NCBI GenBank assembly: GCA_028284225.1
Contig: JANQSD010000011.1
Coordinates: forward strand, 1-64,000
DNA: 64,000 nucleotides
Source: Arenicellales bacterium
GTDB taxonomy: Bacteria > Pseudomonadota > Gammaproteobacteria > Arenicellales > JAHEKD01
Direction of reading: 5' to 3'
How positions within the stretch are numbered: position 1 is the first letter of the stretch; every line of letters begins with the position of its first letter. Shown here in pieces: positions 16,667 to 25,598 of the stretch. The translations under genes were made by a program, and so were the position numbers. The notes beneath the pieces are model-generated. The model was not told the origin of the DNA and did no database searches. It was given only the letters and a program-made list of their open reading frames with translations.

Positions 16667-17848
16667 ATGAAAAAAACCTTATTAACATCAATCTTAATCA
16701 CCTGGTTGTCAGCACCTGTCTTCGCTGATGATATTAAGGTGGGAATTATTTTGGGTTTTACCGGCCCAATTGAATCATTAACGCCCGATATGGCTAGCGG
16801 GGCCGAACTCGCGTTAGCGGAAGCCTCTGAATCAGGCAATCTTTTAGGTGGTCAGAATGTGGTGGGTGTGCGCGCTGATTCGACTTGTGTAGATGCTGCT
16901 GCAGCATCAGCTGCTGCTGAGCGTTTGATCACATCGGATAATGTTGCGGCAATTATGGGTGCCGACTGTTCGGGCGTAACCACAGCGATTGCCAATAATG
17001 TTGCAGTACCTAATGGTGTGGTTATGGTCTCACCATCGGCGACTTCACCCGCCTTATCAACCATAGATGATAATGGTTTCTTCTTTAGAACTTCGCCATC
17101 GGATGCTCGTCAAGGGCAGGTGTTGGCCGATATTTTAAGTGAGCACGGTATTACCGATGTGGCAGTCACTTACACTAACAACGACTATGGTAAAGGTCTG
17201 GATGAGTCATTCCGCAGTGCCTTCGAAGCCAGTGGTGGAAGCATTTCAATCAGTGCAGCACATGAAGATGGAAAAGCGGACTATTCAGCAGAAGTAGGTG
17301 CCCTGGCGGCCTCAGGTTCTACACATCTGGCTGTATTTGGATATATTGATCAAGGTGGCAAGGGCATTATTCAGGCGTCGATTGACGCTGATGCGTTTGA
17401 AAATTTTATCCTAGCGGACGGTATGGTGGGTGAATCAATTCTTGAGGCACTTGGTTCCGATCTTGACGGTGCCATAGCAACGTTGCCGGGCGGTGCTTCA
17501 GGTGCGGATGCTTTTATTGAGTATGCTAATTCAAAAGGTGTAAAGGGAGATGGTGCGTTTGTACCCGAATCATATGATGCAGCGTCGTTAATTGTATTGG
17601 CAATGCAAGCAGCAGGCTCCGCTGATCGTGAGGCGATTCAAGCAGCCATGATGTCTGTCGCTAATGCCCCGGGTGAAGAGATTGCGCCTGGTGAATTGGG
17701 CAAGGCCCTGCAAATTCTAGCTGATGGCGGTGAAGTTAACTATCAGGGCGCAACTAATGTTGAGTTCAATGAAGTCGGTGAGGTATTCGGCAGTTACAAA
17801 GAACTCGAAGTCGGCGAGGGTGAGTGGAAAACCATCAAAATTCATTAA
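16667..17848 (+). CDS. livK: Periplasmic substrate-binding protein, LivK type
   Basis: A periplasmic binding protein of the Leu/Ile/Val family (type I fold). The start MKKTLLTS at 16667 gives a clean signal peptide ending in SAPVFA before DDIKVG; upstream in-frame ATGs at 16649 and 16658 are possible, but the GAGGA motif at 16652-16656 is best spaced for 16667. The mature protein begins with IKVGIILGFTGPIE, the usual first strand and ligand loop. It captures the solute in the periplasm and hands it to LivHM. A strong hairpin follows the gene, so the operon ends here. Confidence 0.88.
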   Translation: MKKTLLTSILITWLSAPVFADDIKVGIILGFTGPIESLTPDMASGAELALAEASESGNLLGGQNVVGVRADSTCVDAAAASAAAERLITSDNVAAIMGADCSGVTTAIANNVAVPNGVVMVSPSATSPALSTIDDNGFFFRTSPSDARQGQVLADILSEHGITDVAVTYTNNDYGKGLDESFRSAFEASGGSISISAAHEDGKADYSAEVGALAASGSTHLAVFGYIDQGGKGIIQASIDADAFENFILADGMVGESILEALGSDLDGAIATLPGGASGADAFIEYANSKGVKGDGAFVPESYDAASLIVLAMQAAGSADREAIQAAMMSVANAPGEEIAPGELGKALQILADGGEVNYQGATNVEFNEVGEVFGSYKELEVGEGEWKTIKIH

Positions 17849-17854
17849 TTAACT

Positions 17855-17881
17855 CGTCAGGCGGGAACATCCCGCCTGACG
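17855..17881. terminator. Strong hairpin between convergent genes
   Basis: Arms CGTCAGGCGGGA and TCCCGCCTGACG pair perfectly over 12 bp with a 3-base loop. It lies 7 bp after the livK stop and 33 bp from the end of the convergent receptor gene. No strong T-run follows, so it may act as a bidirectional or RNA-stabilising terminator. Confidence 0.75.
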
Positions 17882-17913
17882 GTTAACCCGAATTCCATTG
17901 CTTAATCCACTGA

Positions 17914-20010
17914 TTAAAAATCATATCGGAGTGTAATGCCTATTTGCCGCCGGTCACCGAATCGCAAAAAAAGCCGAGGATCGCTGAGGGTTGGATCATT
18001 GGCGAGGAAATAGCCGCGAGTAGCGTATTCTTTATCAAATATATTTTTACCCCACAGATATACCGACCAGTTGTCTTTTTCAAAACCAATTCTTGCGTTA
18101 ACGAGTTCGTATGCGTCCAGCTTTAGATTATTAGTATTGGATATAAATAAATCATCAACGCCGTTAATTTCAGCCCGGGCGAAAAATCCGTTAGGATTTC
18201 GATATTCCAGACCCAGATGATATTGATAGTTTGGAGCATGCGGCAAATCCCGGCCACTTAAGTCGATTTCTCCAAGAAAATTTTCTGCAAACCGATAATT
18301 GACAAACTCACTTTGTAGCAATCCTAAACTGGCGTCCAAATTCCAGTTATTGTGAAATTGCCAACGTAAGTCCCATTCAATGCCATAGCTGTTAGCGCGA
18401 TCAAGATTATCCTGGTAAATAATAAAACTTCCATCATCCAGCCCAATAACCTGGGAGAGTTGCATATCTTTACGCTGCATATAAAACATGCTCACGTTGC
18501 TTGAAAGTCCTAATTGCGGATGCTGATGACGCCAGCCGATTTCAAAGCTATTCAAAAACTCTGCATCATATTCGCGTAAATCGGTCGGAAAATTAGGATT
18601 TGCAAAGGTATTGAATCCAGCTGCTTTATAGCCGCGTGATGCTGAAGTAAAAAAATTATTTTTATCATTCAGCTGGTAGGTCAGCGCAACTTGCCCACTC
18701 CAGAATAAGTCATCCGGTGAAAAGTTAAGGTTAATCGAATCTCGGTATTTGGCTTGATAATATTCACTGCGCAGGCCGGTAGTCAGAATCAGTGAATCTG
18801 TTAGCCTTGTATCCAATTGACCAAAAACGGAGAAGCTCCTGGTCTGATAATCTGATGTCGTAACAATTGGGAAAGCGTTGTTACTTTGGCTTTTTTCATC
18901 CAGGCCAAAGGTATAAATTCCGGCAACCCAGTCGGTTCGGCCTCGAAATAATCGCGAAGATGGATTCGACAATAACCGGAATTCCTGAGAATAAGTCTTG
19001 CGATTCTTTTGGTAATTAATAAACACATCGAAATCAGGAGCAAAAGGATAGAAACCCGGGAATACCAGGTCGGCATCCAGCAAATAATCAGAATCGGTAT
19101 CGGCATAGGCTGTATTGGAGATTAGATCGAATCGATTAAATGAATGCTGTAGTTTTAATGCTGCCGCATCGGTCTGTAAGTCGTCCTCACCGGGTCGGTT
19201 TGTCAGTGTCTGAAAGCTATTGTCGCGGGATAAGGCATCAAAACCGTTATCCAGATCAGCATGTAAAAAGGTGAATTTTGCCGATGTGCCTTGATTGCCC
19301 AACCACTGAAATTTGCTGCGAAAATAAGTTTCATCAATACCGTTTGTATCATCACGTCCTAAAAATAAATTATCTCGAAAACCATCCTGTTGGTGTTGTG
19401 AAGCCGCAATTCGATAATTGATATTGTTTTCACGGCTAAGCGCACCATTTGCTACTGCAGAAAACGCAAACAGACCATCGTCACCTGCACTGCTCTCAAA
19501 ATGATATTCCGGTTCAGGTGTCGGGTCGTTTGTACTGATATTAATCAATCCTGCCAAGGCATTTACGCCATAACGAGTGCCTTGCGGGCCATGTAATACT
19601 TCAACTTGCTTAGCGTCAAGCAAACCACCGATACTACCCAGTCCGGTAAAATCTATGTCATCAACAATTACACCGATTGAAGCGTTAGGAGACCCAATAT
19701 ATTCAGTTCGTTCGCCGATGCCGCGCAATTGAAAATATCGAGGTCGTGATGACTCGCCGGCAAAAGAAAGATTAGGTGTGTTGTAAATCAGTGATTCGAA
19801 ATGATCAGCGCCAGCATCTTGTATATCTTGCTGTGTTTGAACAGTGGTACTAGATGGCTGTTTATCAAGGCCTTGTGTCCGCAATCCCGATGTAATCAGA
19901 ATCTCAAATAATTCACTTTGTTCATCTTGTGTCTGTTGCGCATGACTGCAAACATGAGCCAGACATATGACAAGTACATTAAACAATAACCCGATTTTTT
20001 TCACATCCAT
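17914..20010 (-). CDS. TonB-dependent outer-membrane receptor
   Basis: The chosen start ATG 20010-20008 is preceded by GGAA and opens a signal peptide (MDVKKIGLLFNVLVICLAHVC) cleaved near SHA-QQ; the frame stays open 36 codons upstream but that part does not look like a leader. The mature N-terminus has a TonB-box-like EILITSG. The plug domain follows with ADHFESLIYNTPNLSF, LRGIGER and VEVLHGPQGTRYG, then a beta-barrel ending in the usual aromatic C-terminus (LRYDF). It imports a scarce ligand across the outer membrane using TonB energy; the ligand is unknown. It is divergent from a NarL-type regulator that may control it. Confidence 0.88.
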   Translation of the reverse strand: MDVKKIGLLFNVLVICLAHVCSHAQQTQDEQSELFEILITSGLRTQGLDKQPSSTTVQTQQDIQDAGADHFESLIYNTPNLSFAGESSRPRYFQLRGIGERTEYIGSPNASIGVIVDDIDFTGLGSIGGLLDAKQVEVLHGPQGTRYGVNALAGLINISTNDPTPEPEYHFESSAGDDGLFAFSAVANGALSRENNINYRIAASQHQQDGFRDNLFLGRDDTNGIDETYFRSKFQWLGNQGTSAKFTFLHADLDNGFDALSRDNSFQTLTNRPGEDDLQTDAAALKLQHSFNRFDLISNTAYADTDSDYLLDADLVFPGFYPFAPDFDVFINYQKNRKTYSQEFRLLSNPSSRLFRGRTDWVAGIYTFGLDEKSQSNNAFPIVTTSDYQTRSFSVFGQLDTRLTDSLILTTGLRSEYYQAKYRDSINLNFSPDDLFWSGQVALTYQLNDKNNFFTSASRGYKAAGFNTFANPNFPTDLREYDAEFLNSFEIGWRHQHPQLGLSSNVSMFYMQRKDMQLSQVIGLDDGSFIIYQDNLDRANSYGIEWDLRWQFHNNWNLDASLGLLQSEFVNYRFAENFLGEIDLSGRDLPHAPNYQYHLGLEYRNPNGFFARAEINGVDDLFISNTNNLKLDAYELVNARIGFEKDNWSVYLWGKNIFDKEYATRGYFLANDPTLSDPRLFLRFGDRRQIGITLRYDF

Positions 20011-20162
20011 GATTCCAATGAAGTTTGCAAGCAAGAACGGCCTAAGTTGTTTATTCAAATGAATGAAACTAGTCTCACCTACAACTTTATAAGTCAATAT
20101 ATGTTTCCAGTGTGTCAAATATACTCAAGCATCAGATATAATCCAAGCCAGTTAGATTCTGG

Positions 20163-20798
20163 TTGAAAACCTTGAGTATTAAAAGCGTATTGATAGTTGA
20201 TGATCATGGCTTGTTTCTGGAAGGTATGAGTGCCTTTTTTGAGCAGCATTACCGTGGTGTTGACGTTCATGTTGCCAATAATGCTACCAAGGCACTTGAT
20301 TTATTAAGTGAAAATAAAAATATCGATCTTATACTGCTGGATCTCGCTATGCCGGGGATCGATGGGCAGGAATTTCTCAATACTATTAATCGCAAACATT
20401 ACCTAATTCCACTGATCATTGTTTCCGGAAGTGAAAACTCTAATCAAGTTAAAAATGCATTAACAAAAGGTGCGATGGGCTTTATTCCCAAAGCCTATAG
20501 TGGCGAACAGATGAAAGCAGCTGTTCAGAGAGTGCTTGATGGTCATATCTATTTACCGGAAGAGATACAGTATCTGGTTGAGAGTGATGGAGTTAATGGT
20601 GTGTTTTTATCTGATCGACAGGTTGAAGTTCTTAAATTGATATGTAACGGGCTGTCAAACAAGCAAATTGCCTATCAGTTAAAAATATCTGAAGCAACTG
20701 TCAAAACGCATATCAGTAATATTTTTCGAGAATTAGGTGCACATAGCCGTATGGATTGCGCCAGAAAGGCCGAAGAGCTAGGTTATTTCTCGTCTTAA
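20163..20798 (+). CDS. NarL/LuxR-family response regulator
   Basis: A 211-residue regulator. The receiver domain shows the acidic pair Asp13-Asp14, the phosphorylated Asp60 in LLDLAMPG and the conserved Lys110 in GFIPKA. The C-terminal LuxR-type helix-turn-helix covers about residues 145-205, with LSDRQVEVLKLICNG and NKQIAYQLKISEATVKTHISNI. The start is TTG at 20163. It faces the TonB receptor gene across a 152-bp shared upstream region and sits near the hybrid kinase at 20927, its likely phosphate donor. Confidence 0.85.
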   Translation: MKTLSIKSVLIVDDHGLFLEGMSAFFEQHYRGVDVHVANNATKALDLLSENKNIDLILLDLAMPGIDGQEFLNTINRKHYLIPLIIVSGSENSNQVKNALTKGAMGFIPKAYSGEQMKAAVQRVLDGHIYLPEEIQYLVESDGVNGVFLSDRQVEVLKLICNGLSNKQIAYQLKISEATVKTHISNIFRELGAHSRMDCARKAEELGYFSS

Positions 20799-20860
20799 TT
20801 TTTTGAATCTGGCGAGCGATCTGCTCCAGACTGTCAGGGCGTTAATTGAAATACTGCCTT

Positions 20861-20904
20861 GTCATGGAGATTCCTCTGCTTCGGTCGGAATGACAGTACT
20901 GTCA
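20861..20904. repeat. Copy of a dispersed TCATTCCGACC repeat with a 14-bp palindrome
   Basis: The minus strand reads GTCATTCCGACCGAAGCAG then AGGAATCTCC, matching the repeat family at 57.7-58.2 kb. It overlaps the perfect palindrome TGACAGTACTGTCA (20891-20904). It lies between two convergent genes, where such elements commonly act as terminators or simply accumulate. Confidence 0.6.
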
Positions 20905-20926
20905 GCCTGAGAGTCCCGCTACGGGT

Positions 20927-22636
20927 TTAACCGGTGCCACCATTCCTCAGTTCAAATAATGCTCTACGTAACAACATGGGACTAACGGGTTTATGCAGAT
21001 ATAAAAATCCCGATTCTTTAATCCGATCCAGACTTTCGACTGACGTATCACCCGAAATAAGCAGGCACTCAGGTGAAATCTTAAACTGATGCTTTAATGT
21101 ATTCACAACATCAACACCATTTTCGTTACCTCTTAAACGAAAATCACTGATGATAATGTCCGGAGTAAATTCACTTGTAGATAGAAGTTTGGTTGCCGAG
21201 CTGAGTCCTTCGACTACTTTGACTTCCAGTTGCCAGCTGTGCAAAACTTCTTTCATAGATTCGCGAATCGCTTTTTCATCATCAATGACCATGACTTTAA
21301 TATGGTTCAAAGTCCATGAAGGTGGGCTTTCTTTGGATATGTTTGTAGAGATCTTGGTTTTGCTTCCGGCTGGCAGGGTGAGTGTAAACGTTGTACCTTC
21401 ATCTGCTTTTGAGACAAGTGAATAGTTTATGTCCAAAAGCGTGCATAATCGTTTAACGATTGATAATCCCAAGCCCAAACCCTTGTCCCGGTCTCGTTCT
21501 GGATTATTAAGCTGATAAAATTCAGAAAAAATATTTTTTTGTTCAGCCTCAGGGATACCAACACCTGAGTCTATAACTTCTACGGTAACTTCATCATCGA
21601 CCAATTTGGCCATAATACTAATGGTGCCATGTTTAGTATATGCAAAGGCATTGTCAACAAGATTTTTAATAATACGCTGCAGTAGTATTCTGTCTGTATA
21701 GACAATTTGATCTCCACCACTCAATTTAAAATCGATTGATCTAAGTTCTGCTGTTTGCTGATACTCTGTCCTTAATGCGGTAAAAATTTCACTTAACTCA
21801 AAATGTGTTTTTCTGAATTCAATTGCATCAGCGTCCAGTTTAGAAATGTCCAGGATAGAGTTAAATAATTGCCCCAGGTTATTTAACGATTGATTGATTT
21901 TGTCGAATAAACTTTCGTTTTGTGCGTTCTTGGATTTGTTTTCCAGGGCGTTTATAAAAAGCCCCAGTGAATGTAGCGGCTGGCGTAAGTCATGACTGGC
22001 TGCGGCAATAAACCTAGATTTTTCTTGATTGGCTTTTTCTGCAATAAGCTTTTGTTGGCGTAATTCATAGCCGATAGTTGATAGTTTTGCCGTAATAAGA
22101 AAAACGATTAATATGGGCACGGCTAATAATAGAGATGTCCATGAACCAATTTCGAAGACTTTGATTATAAAGGGTGTTATACATGGCAAGATAAAAGCCA
22201 AATAAGTTGGAGGTAAAAGAAAATAAGGGTTTATACTTGCTCCTGCAATCGCTGTGATGGTGTATACAATTACGACAAATCTAATCGGGTCATCAGCTAA
22301 AATGAAAAACCAGCTTGCATAACCCCAAACTATTCCACTAAAAAAAGCTTGAATGATAAGAATAATGATCCATATTTTAATTGCTTGATATGAATGAGGT
22401 GAGGACTGATACAACCGGATAAAGAGTATGATAGACGCAGCGAGGATTAAGATAAGTCCTAACCAGAGCAAAATAATACGCACTGGTACCTGATTCCAAA
22501 CTGCAGCAATGAATAAGGGTGCCAACACTGGATAAAAGTATAGTGATTCATGTTTTCTGGCCATGAATCGATCCAGCCGTTGTTTTAATCGCTCGCGATC
22601 TTTCCAAAGTGAAATGTCAATGACGGAATTCCACAT
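20927..22636 (-). CDS. Hybrid sensor histidine kinase with receiver domain
   Basis: A 569-residue inner-membrane kinase. The N-terminal 190 residues hold about six or seven hydrophobic helices and no large periplasmic domain, so it probably senses a membrane or cytosolic signal. The HisKA domain carries ASHDLRQPLHSLG with phosphorylated His215. The HATPase domain follows with the N box (IIKNLVDNAFAYT) and G boxes (DSGVGIPE, GLGLGLSI). The C-terminal receiver holds the acceptor Asp498 in SDFRLRG. Convergent with the NarL-type regulator, it probably forms one signalling unit with it. Confidence 0.88.
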   Translation of the reverse strand: MWNSVIDISLWKDRERLKQRLDRFMARKHESLYFYPVLAPLFIAAVWNQVPVRIILLWLGLILILAASIILFIRLYQSSPHSYQAIKIWIIILIIQAFFSGIVWGYASWFFILADDPIRFVVIVYTITAIAGASINPYFLLPPTYLAFILPCITPFIIKVFEIGSWTSLLLAVPILIVFLITAKLSTIGYELRQQKLIAEKANQEKSRFIAAASHDLRQPLHSLGLFINALENKSKNAQNESLFDKINQSLNNLGQLFNSILDISKLDADAIEFRKTHFELSEIFTALRTEYQQTAELRSIDFKLSGGDQIVYTDRILLQRIIKNLVDNAFAYTKHGTISIMAKLVDDEVTVEVIDSGVGIPEAEQKNIFSEFYQLNNPERDRDKGLGLGLSIVKRLCTLLDINYSLVSKADEGTTFTLTLPAGSKTKISTNISKESPPSWTLNHIKVMVIDDEKAIRESMKEVLHSWQLEVKVVEGLSSATKLLSTSEFTPDIIISDFRLRGNENGVDVVNTLKHQFKISPECLLISGDTSVESLDRIKESGFLYLHKPVSPMLLRRALFELRNGGTG

Positions 22637-23000
22637 ATAAAAATGACTATTAAAAATATCGATGACTTACATCATTATGTTTATTCATAATAACTCAGTA
22701 TTTTTATCTTGCAATCCTACTTTGGAATGATGCTATTAACATACAGCATAAAAACTTATTGGAAGTGTAATTTTCAATGGTTATTAATAATGACTATAGA
22801 GTGATTGATGAGAAATGTTAGTTCGTATTTTTGAATCATACTAAAGTATGATTGATAATAATTTATTACAATAATATTATTTGTGAAATATGAAACTATA
22901 AGTTATTGCTTGGATGTTTCTATTAGAATTAGAAATATATTACAAAATAATAGATTTTCTAAGGCATACTGAACGCTGAAACCCCAAAAGGAGAATTTCC
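22637..23000. other. AT-rich control region upstream of the surface island
   Basis: This 364-bp gap separates the divergent kinase and surface-island genes. It contains a perfect inverted repeat (22834-22853) and a good Shine-Dalgarno sequence AAAGGAG at about 22987-22993 serving the TTG start at 23001. I see no coding sequence in it. Confidence 0.55.
22834..22853. promoter_or_regulatory. Perfect inverted repeat, candidate operator
   Basis: AATCATACT and AGTATGATT form 9-bp arms around two bases. The site lies about 150 bp ahead of the first gene of the surface island and 200 bp from the divergent kinase start. Size and symmetry fit a dimeric repressor or activator site; the protein is unknown. 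Confidence 0.45.
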
Positions 23001-23264
23001 TTGAAGATTGTAAACAATACAACCACAAGCATTGGTTATGAAGTGAAATATGGTTCAACCGTTGTAGTCGCCTCTACTACTCTTCAGCCAAATCATCAAG
23101 CAAATTATGTATTTGATAAAAAACCTCCTGCTACAGGGAATCAAAATATCTATACCCTGACAAAAGTGGGTGATGCACATGGTGGAGGAAATGAAGTCAT
23201 TGAAATCCCTGAAGGTACTACCGTGGTTTTTTCTACGACGATTCAACAAAGATTATTTTCATAA
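23001..23264 (+). CDS. Small beta-rich protein of unknown family
   Basis: An 87-residue protein starting with TTG at 23001, supported by AAAGGAG seven bases upstream. It has no signal peptide and no Cys. The sequence alternates in a beta pattern (MKIVNNTTTSIGYEVKYGS, EIPEGTTVVFSTT), like small beta-sandwich domains. Its stop overlaps the next start (TAATG), so it is translationally coupled to the repeat protein. I do not recognise the family. The context suggests a component of a surface structure. Confidence 0.65.
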   Translation: MKIVNNTTTSIGYEVKYGSTVVVASTTLQPNHQANYVFDKKPPATGNQNIYTLTKVGDAHGGGNEVIEIPEGTTVVFSTTIQQRLFS

Positions 23265-24397
23265 TGGCTATTGATCCTATCAGTATCGGCTGGAAAGGCC
23301 CCTGGAAGGAGGGTGAAGATTATAAGACCGGTGATGTGGTCTCTTATCAAAGCAGTAGTTATATTGCTGTAGTTGATAACCCAGAGAAAAAAGAACCTCC
23401 AAAGCAGGGTAACGAATGGAACATTATATGTAAAGGATTGAGTTGGAAGGGAGCTTGGGCTAGTACGAGCAAGTATATAGCGTTGGATTCTGTGTCTTAC
23501 AACGGGGCAAGTTATATTGCTCTGAAACCAATTGCTCAAGGAAGTGAGCCACCCACTGAAGGTGAAGATTGGAATATACTTGCTTCATCGGGTATTGGTG
23601 CTATGGTTTGGAAAGGTGAATGGAGCGTTGAAACGGACTACGAAAAAAAAGATGTTGTTTCATACTTATCTAAATCCTATATCGCTATAGCAAATCCACC
23701 GATAGGTACGCAGCCTACTAACTCCGACTATTGGAAAACAATAGGATTGGACGTCGATACAACTGCTGTTTCTTGGGTTTCAGCAGTTGCAGCAAGCGTT
23801 TCGGCGACAGTGATAATAATAGGGCTAATAAAATCATTCGTTGAACAGTCTGCTAGTGACGCAATTACCGAAGCACTCGCTGCTGGTGGAGTAATTGCAA
23901 CCTCAATTAATGCTGCTGTCACTAATAAAATCACTAATGAGCTTGCTAATGGGGGTCCTATTAAAGATGCAATTGATAATGCACTCACCGATAAAATCAC
24001 CAATGAACTTGCTAATGGAGGCCCTATTAAAGATGCAATTGACGACACCATTGGTAACGCCATTAATGACAAAATCACTAATGAACTTGCTAATGGGGGT
24101 CCCATTAAAGATGCGGTTGATGGTGCGGTCACTGATAAAATCGCTGATGAACTTGCTAATGGGGGTGCAATAGCAAATTCAATTGATGGTACGGTCACTG
24201 ACAAAATCACTAATGAACTTGCCAATGGAGGGCCCATTAAAGACGCAATTGATAATGCAATACAAGGTCCTATTAATAATACTGTTAACCCGATTAAAAA
24301 TGGTATCGAGGTTTGGGGGAATGATATTGCTGATGAAATAAATAAAAATAGAGATGTCATTAACCAATTATGTAAGGCCGTTCAAAGTCAGGTGTAA
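23264..24397 (+). CDS. Repeat protein with three carbohydrate-binding-like modules and five 22-residue repeats
   Basis: A 377-residue protein in three parts. Residues about 4-160 hold three modules of the pattern WKGxW..Y..GDVVSY.SSYIA....PP....W, resembling the chitin-binding CBM5/12 or phage tail-fibre type. A hydrophobic helix follows (about 168-190, SAVAASVSATVIIIGLIK). Residues 222-335 carry five copies of KITNELANGGPIKDAIDNA, spaced 22-26 residues, likely amphipathic helices. No signal peptide is seen. It overlaps both neighbours by one base (TAATG), so expression is tightly coupled to the glycosyltransferase. It could be a surface adhesin or scaffold; function unknown. Confidence 0.7.
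   Translation: MAIDPISIGWKGPWKEGEDYKTGDVVSYQSSSYIAVVDNPEKKEPPKQGNEWNIICKGLSWKGAWASTSKYIALDSVSYNGASYIALKPIAQGSEPPTEGEDWNILASSGIGAMVWKGEWSVETDYEKKDVVSYLSKSYIAIANPPIGTQPTNSDYWKTIGLDVDTTAVSWVSAVAASVSATVIIIGLIKSFVEQSASDAITEALAAGGVIATSINAAVTNKITNELANGGPIKDAIDNALTDKITNELANGGPIKDAIDDTIGNAINDKITNELANGGPIKDAVDGAVTDKIADELANGGAIANSIDGTVTDKITNELANGGPIKDAIDNAIQGPINNTVNPIKNGIEVWGNDIADEINKNRDVINQLCKAVQSQV
23920..24262 (+). repeat. In-gene tandem repeats (about 66-78 bp units)
   Basis: Five direct repeats containing AATGAACTTGCTAATGG and GTCCTATTAAAGATGC blocks code for the 22-residue protein repeats. Units differ mainly at third codon positions, and one unit is longer by 12 bp, which suggests recent expansion by recombination under protein-level selection. 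Confidence 0.8.
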
Positions 24398-25590
24398 TGC
24401 AACATGCCAGGCCAAAGTTGTTGGTTGTTGGCGATGCGGTAGTAACGACTGGGTTTTCTCGTTTAATCCGAAGTGTTTTTGCACAACTTGCTACCAGTTT
24501 TGAGATTCATCAGCTAGCAATTTCTTACAATGGCGATCCTCATGATTATCCATGGCCGCTATATCCGGCAGGTTCTCGTGGTGATTTATATGGTGTAAAC
24601 AGAATTAGTCATTTAATTGATAGCATTAAACCAGACCTTGTTTTAATCGTTAATGATGTTTGGCTGGTGGGTGATTATCTGGATGTAATTGTTGAGGAAA
24701 ACATAAAAATACCCGTAGTTGCATATTGTCCAATTGAAGCCTACGGAGTCGGTGTCGATGTGTTATCAAAGTTACTAAAGTTAACTAAATTGGTTTTGTA
24801 TACTCAATTTGGTAAAACGGAGGTGGCTAGAACATTTTTGAAAAATGGTTACCAGGAGCAGACGCTGAGTGATTTTTTGGCTGTAATTCCGCATGGAGTA
24901 GATAAAGAAAACTTTTTCCCGCTTGCGGATACTTATGACAGAAACGAAGTAAAGCAGTCATTGTTAGGCTGCGATGCCAAAGACAGCTTTATAGTTTTTA
25001 ATGGTAACAGGAATCAACCGAGGAAAAGGATTGATGCTACTATTCGGGGTTTCAGTCTATTTAGCAGGGGCAAGCCTGAGTCAGTAAAACTATACCTGCA
25101 CATGGGCACCAAAGATCTCGGTTGGGATATTCTTGAATTATGCAAGCGATATGATATACAAGATCGGCTAATTATCACCAGCAATACACGAAGTTTGCCA
25201 TCTGTATCGACTAAGCAGCTAAATCTGATTTACAATGCATGTGATGTGGGCGTGAATACTTCTTCCGCCGAAGGATGGGGGTTGGTTTCATTCGAGCATG
25301 GTGCTACCAACAGAGCCCAAATTGTACCTAACCACAGCAGCTGCGCGGAGTTATGGAAGGACTCTGGCTTATTACTTGAACCCCGGTTATCGACAATCTC
25401 ACCTGAAACAATGCTTGAAGAAAAACTGGTTGACGAGCAGGAGCTTTGCGAAGCTTTAACCCTGCTATATGAAGATGAAGAGCGTCGCAAGGAATTGGGT
25501 CAAGCAGCCTATGATAATGCGACCCGAGCAGAATATTCCTGGGAAAATATTGCCGACAAGTGGCGCCAATTGATTGAGTCGGTATTGTAA
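24397..25590 (+). CDS. Glycosyltransferase, GT4/GT-B type
   Basis: A 397-residue cytosolic GT-B fold protein. The N-terminal domain begins KLLVVGDAVVTTGFSRL. The C-terminal nucleotide-sugar domain has NGNRNQPRKRIDATIRGF near residue 205 and the acceptor/UDP-binding stretch YNACDVGVNTSSAEGWGLV near 278, where the Glu is the usual GT4 motif residue. It should move a sugar from an activated donor to an acceptor; both are unknown. One-base overlap with the repeat protein and 8-bp spacing to the methyltransferase suggest all act on the same product. Confidence 0.82.
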   Translation: MQHARPKLLVVGDAVVTTGFSRLIRSVFAQLATSFEIHQLAISYNGDPHDYPWPLYPAGSRGDLYGVNRISHLIDSIKPDLVLIVNDVWLVGDYLDVIVEENIKIPVVAYCPIEAYGVGVDVLSKLLKLTKLVLYTQFGKTEVARTFLKNGYQEQTLSDFLAVIPHGVDKENFFPLADTYDRNEVKQSLLGCDAKDSFIVFNGNRNQPRKRIDATIRGFSLFSRGKPESVKLYLHMGTKDLGWDILELCKRYDIQDRLIITSNTRSLPSVSTKQLNLIYNACDVGVNTSSAEGWGLVSFEHGATNRAQIVPNHSSCAELWKDSGLLLEPRLSTISPETMLEEKLVDEQELCEALTLLYEDEERRKELGQAAYDNATRAEYSWENIADKWRQLIESVL

Positions 25591-25598
25591 TCAAGTCC

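Noticed and set aside
23728..24360. Long open frame on the minus strand through the repeat region
   Set aside because: It is the antisense of the 22-residue repeats of the plus-strand protein, giving a low-complexity Leu/Ser/Pro product without a start signal.
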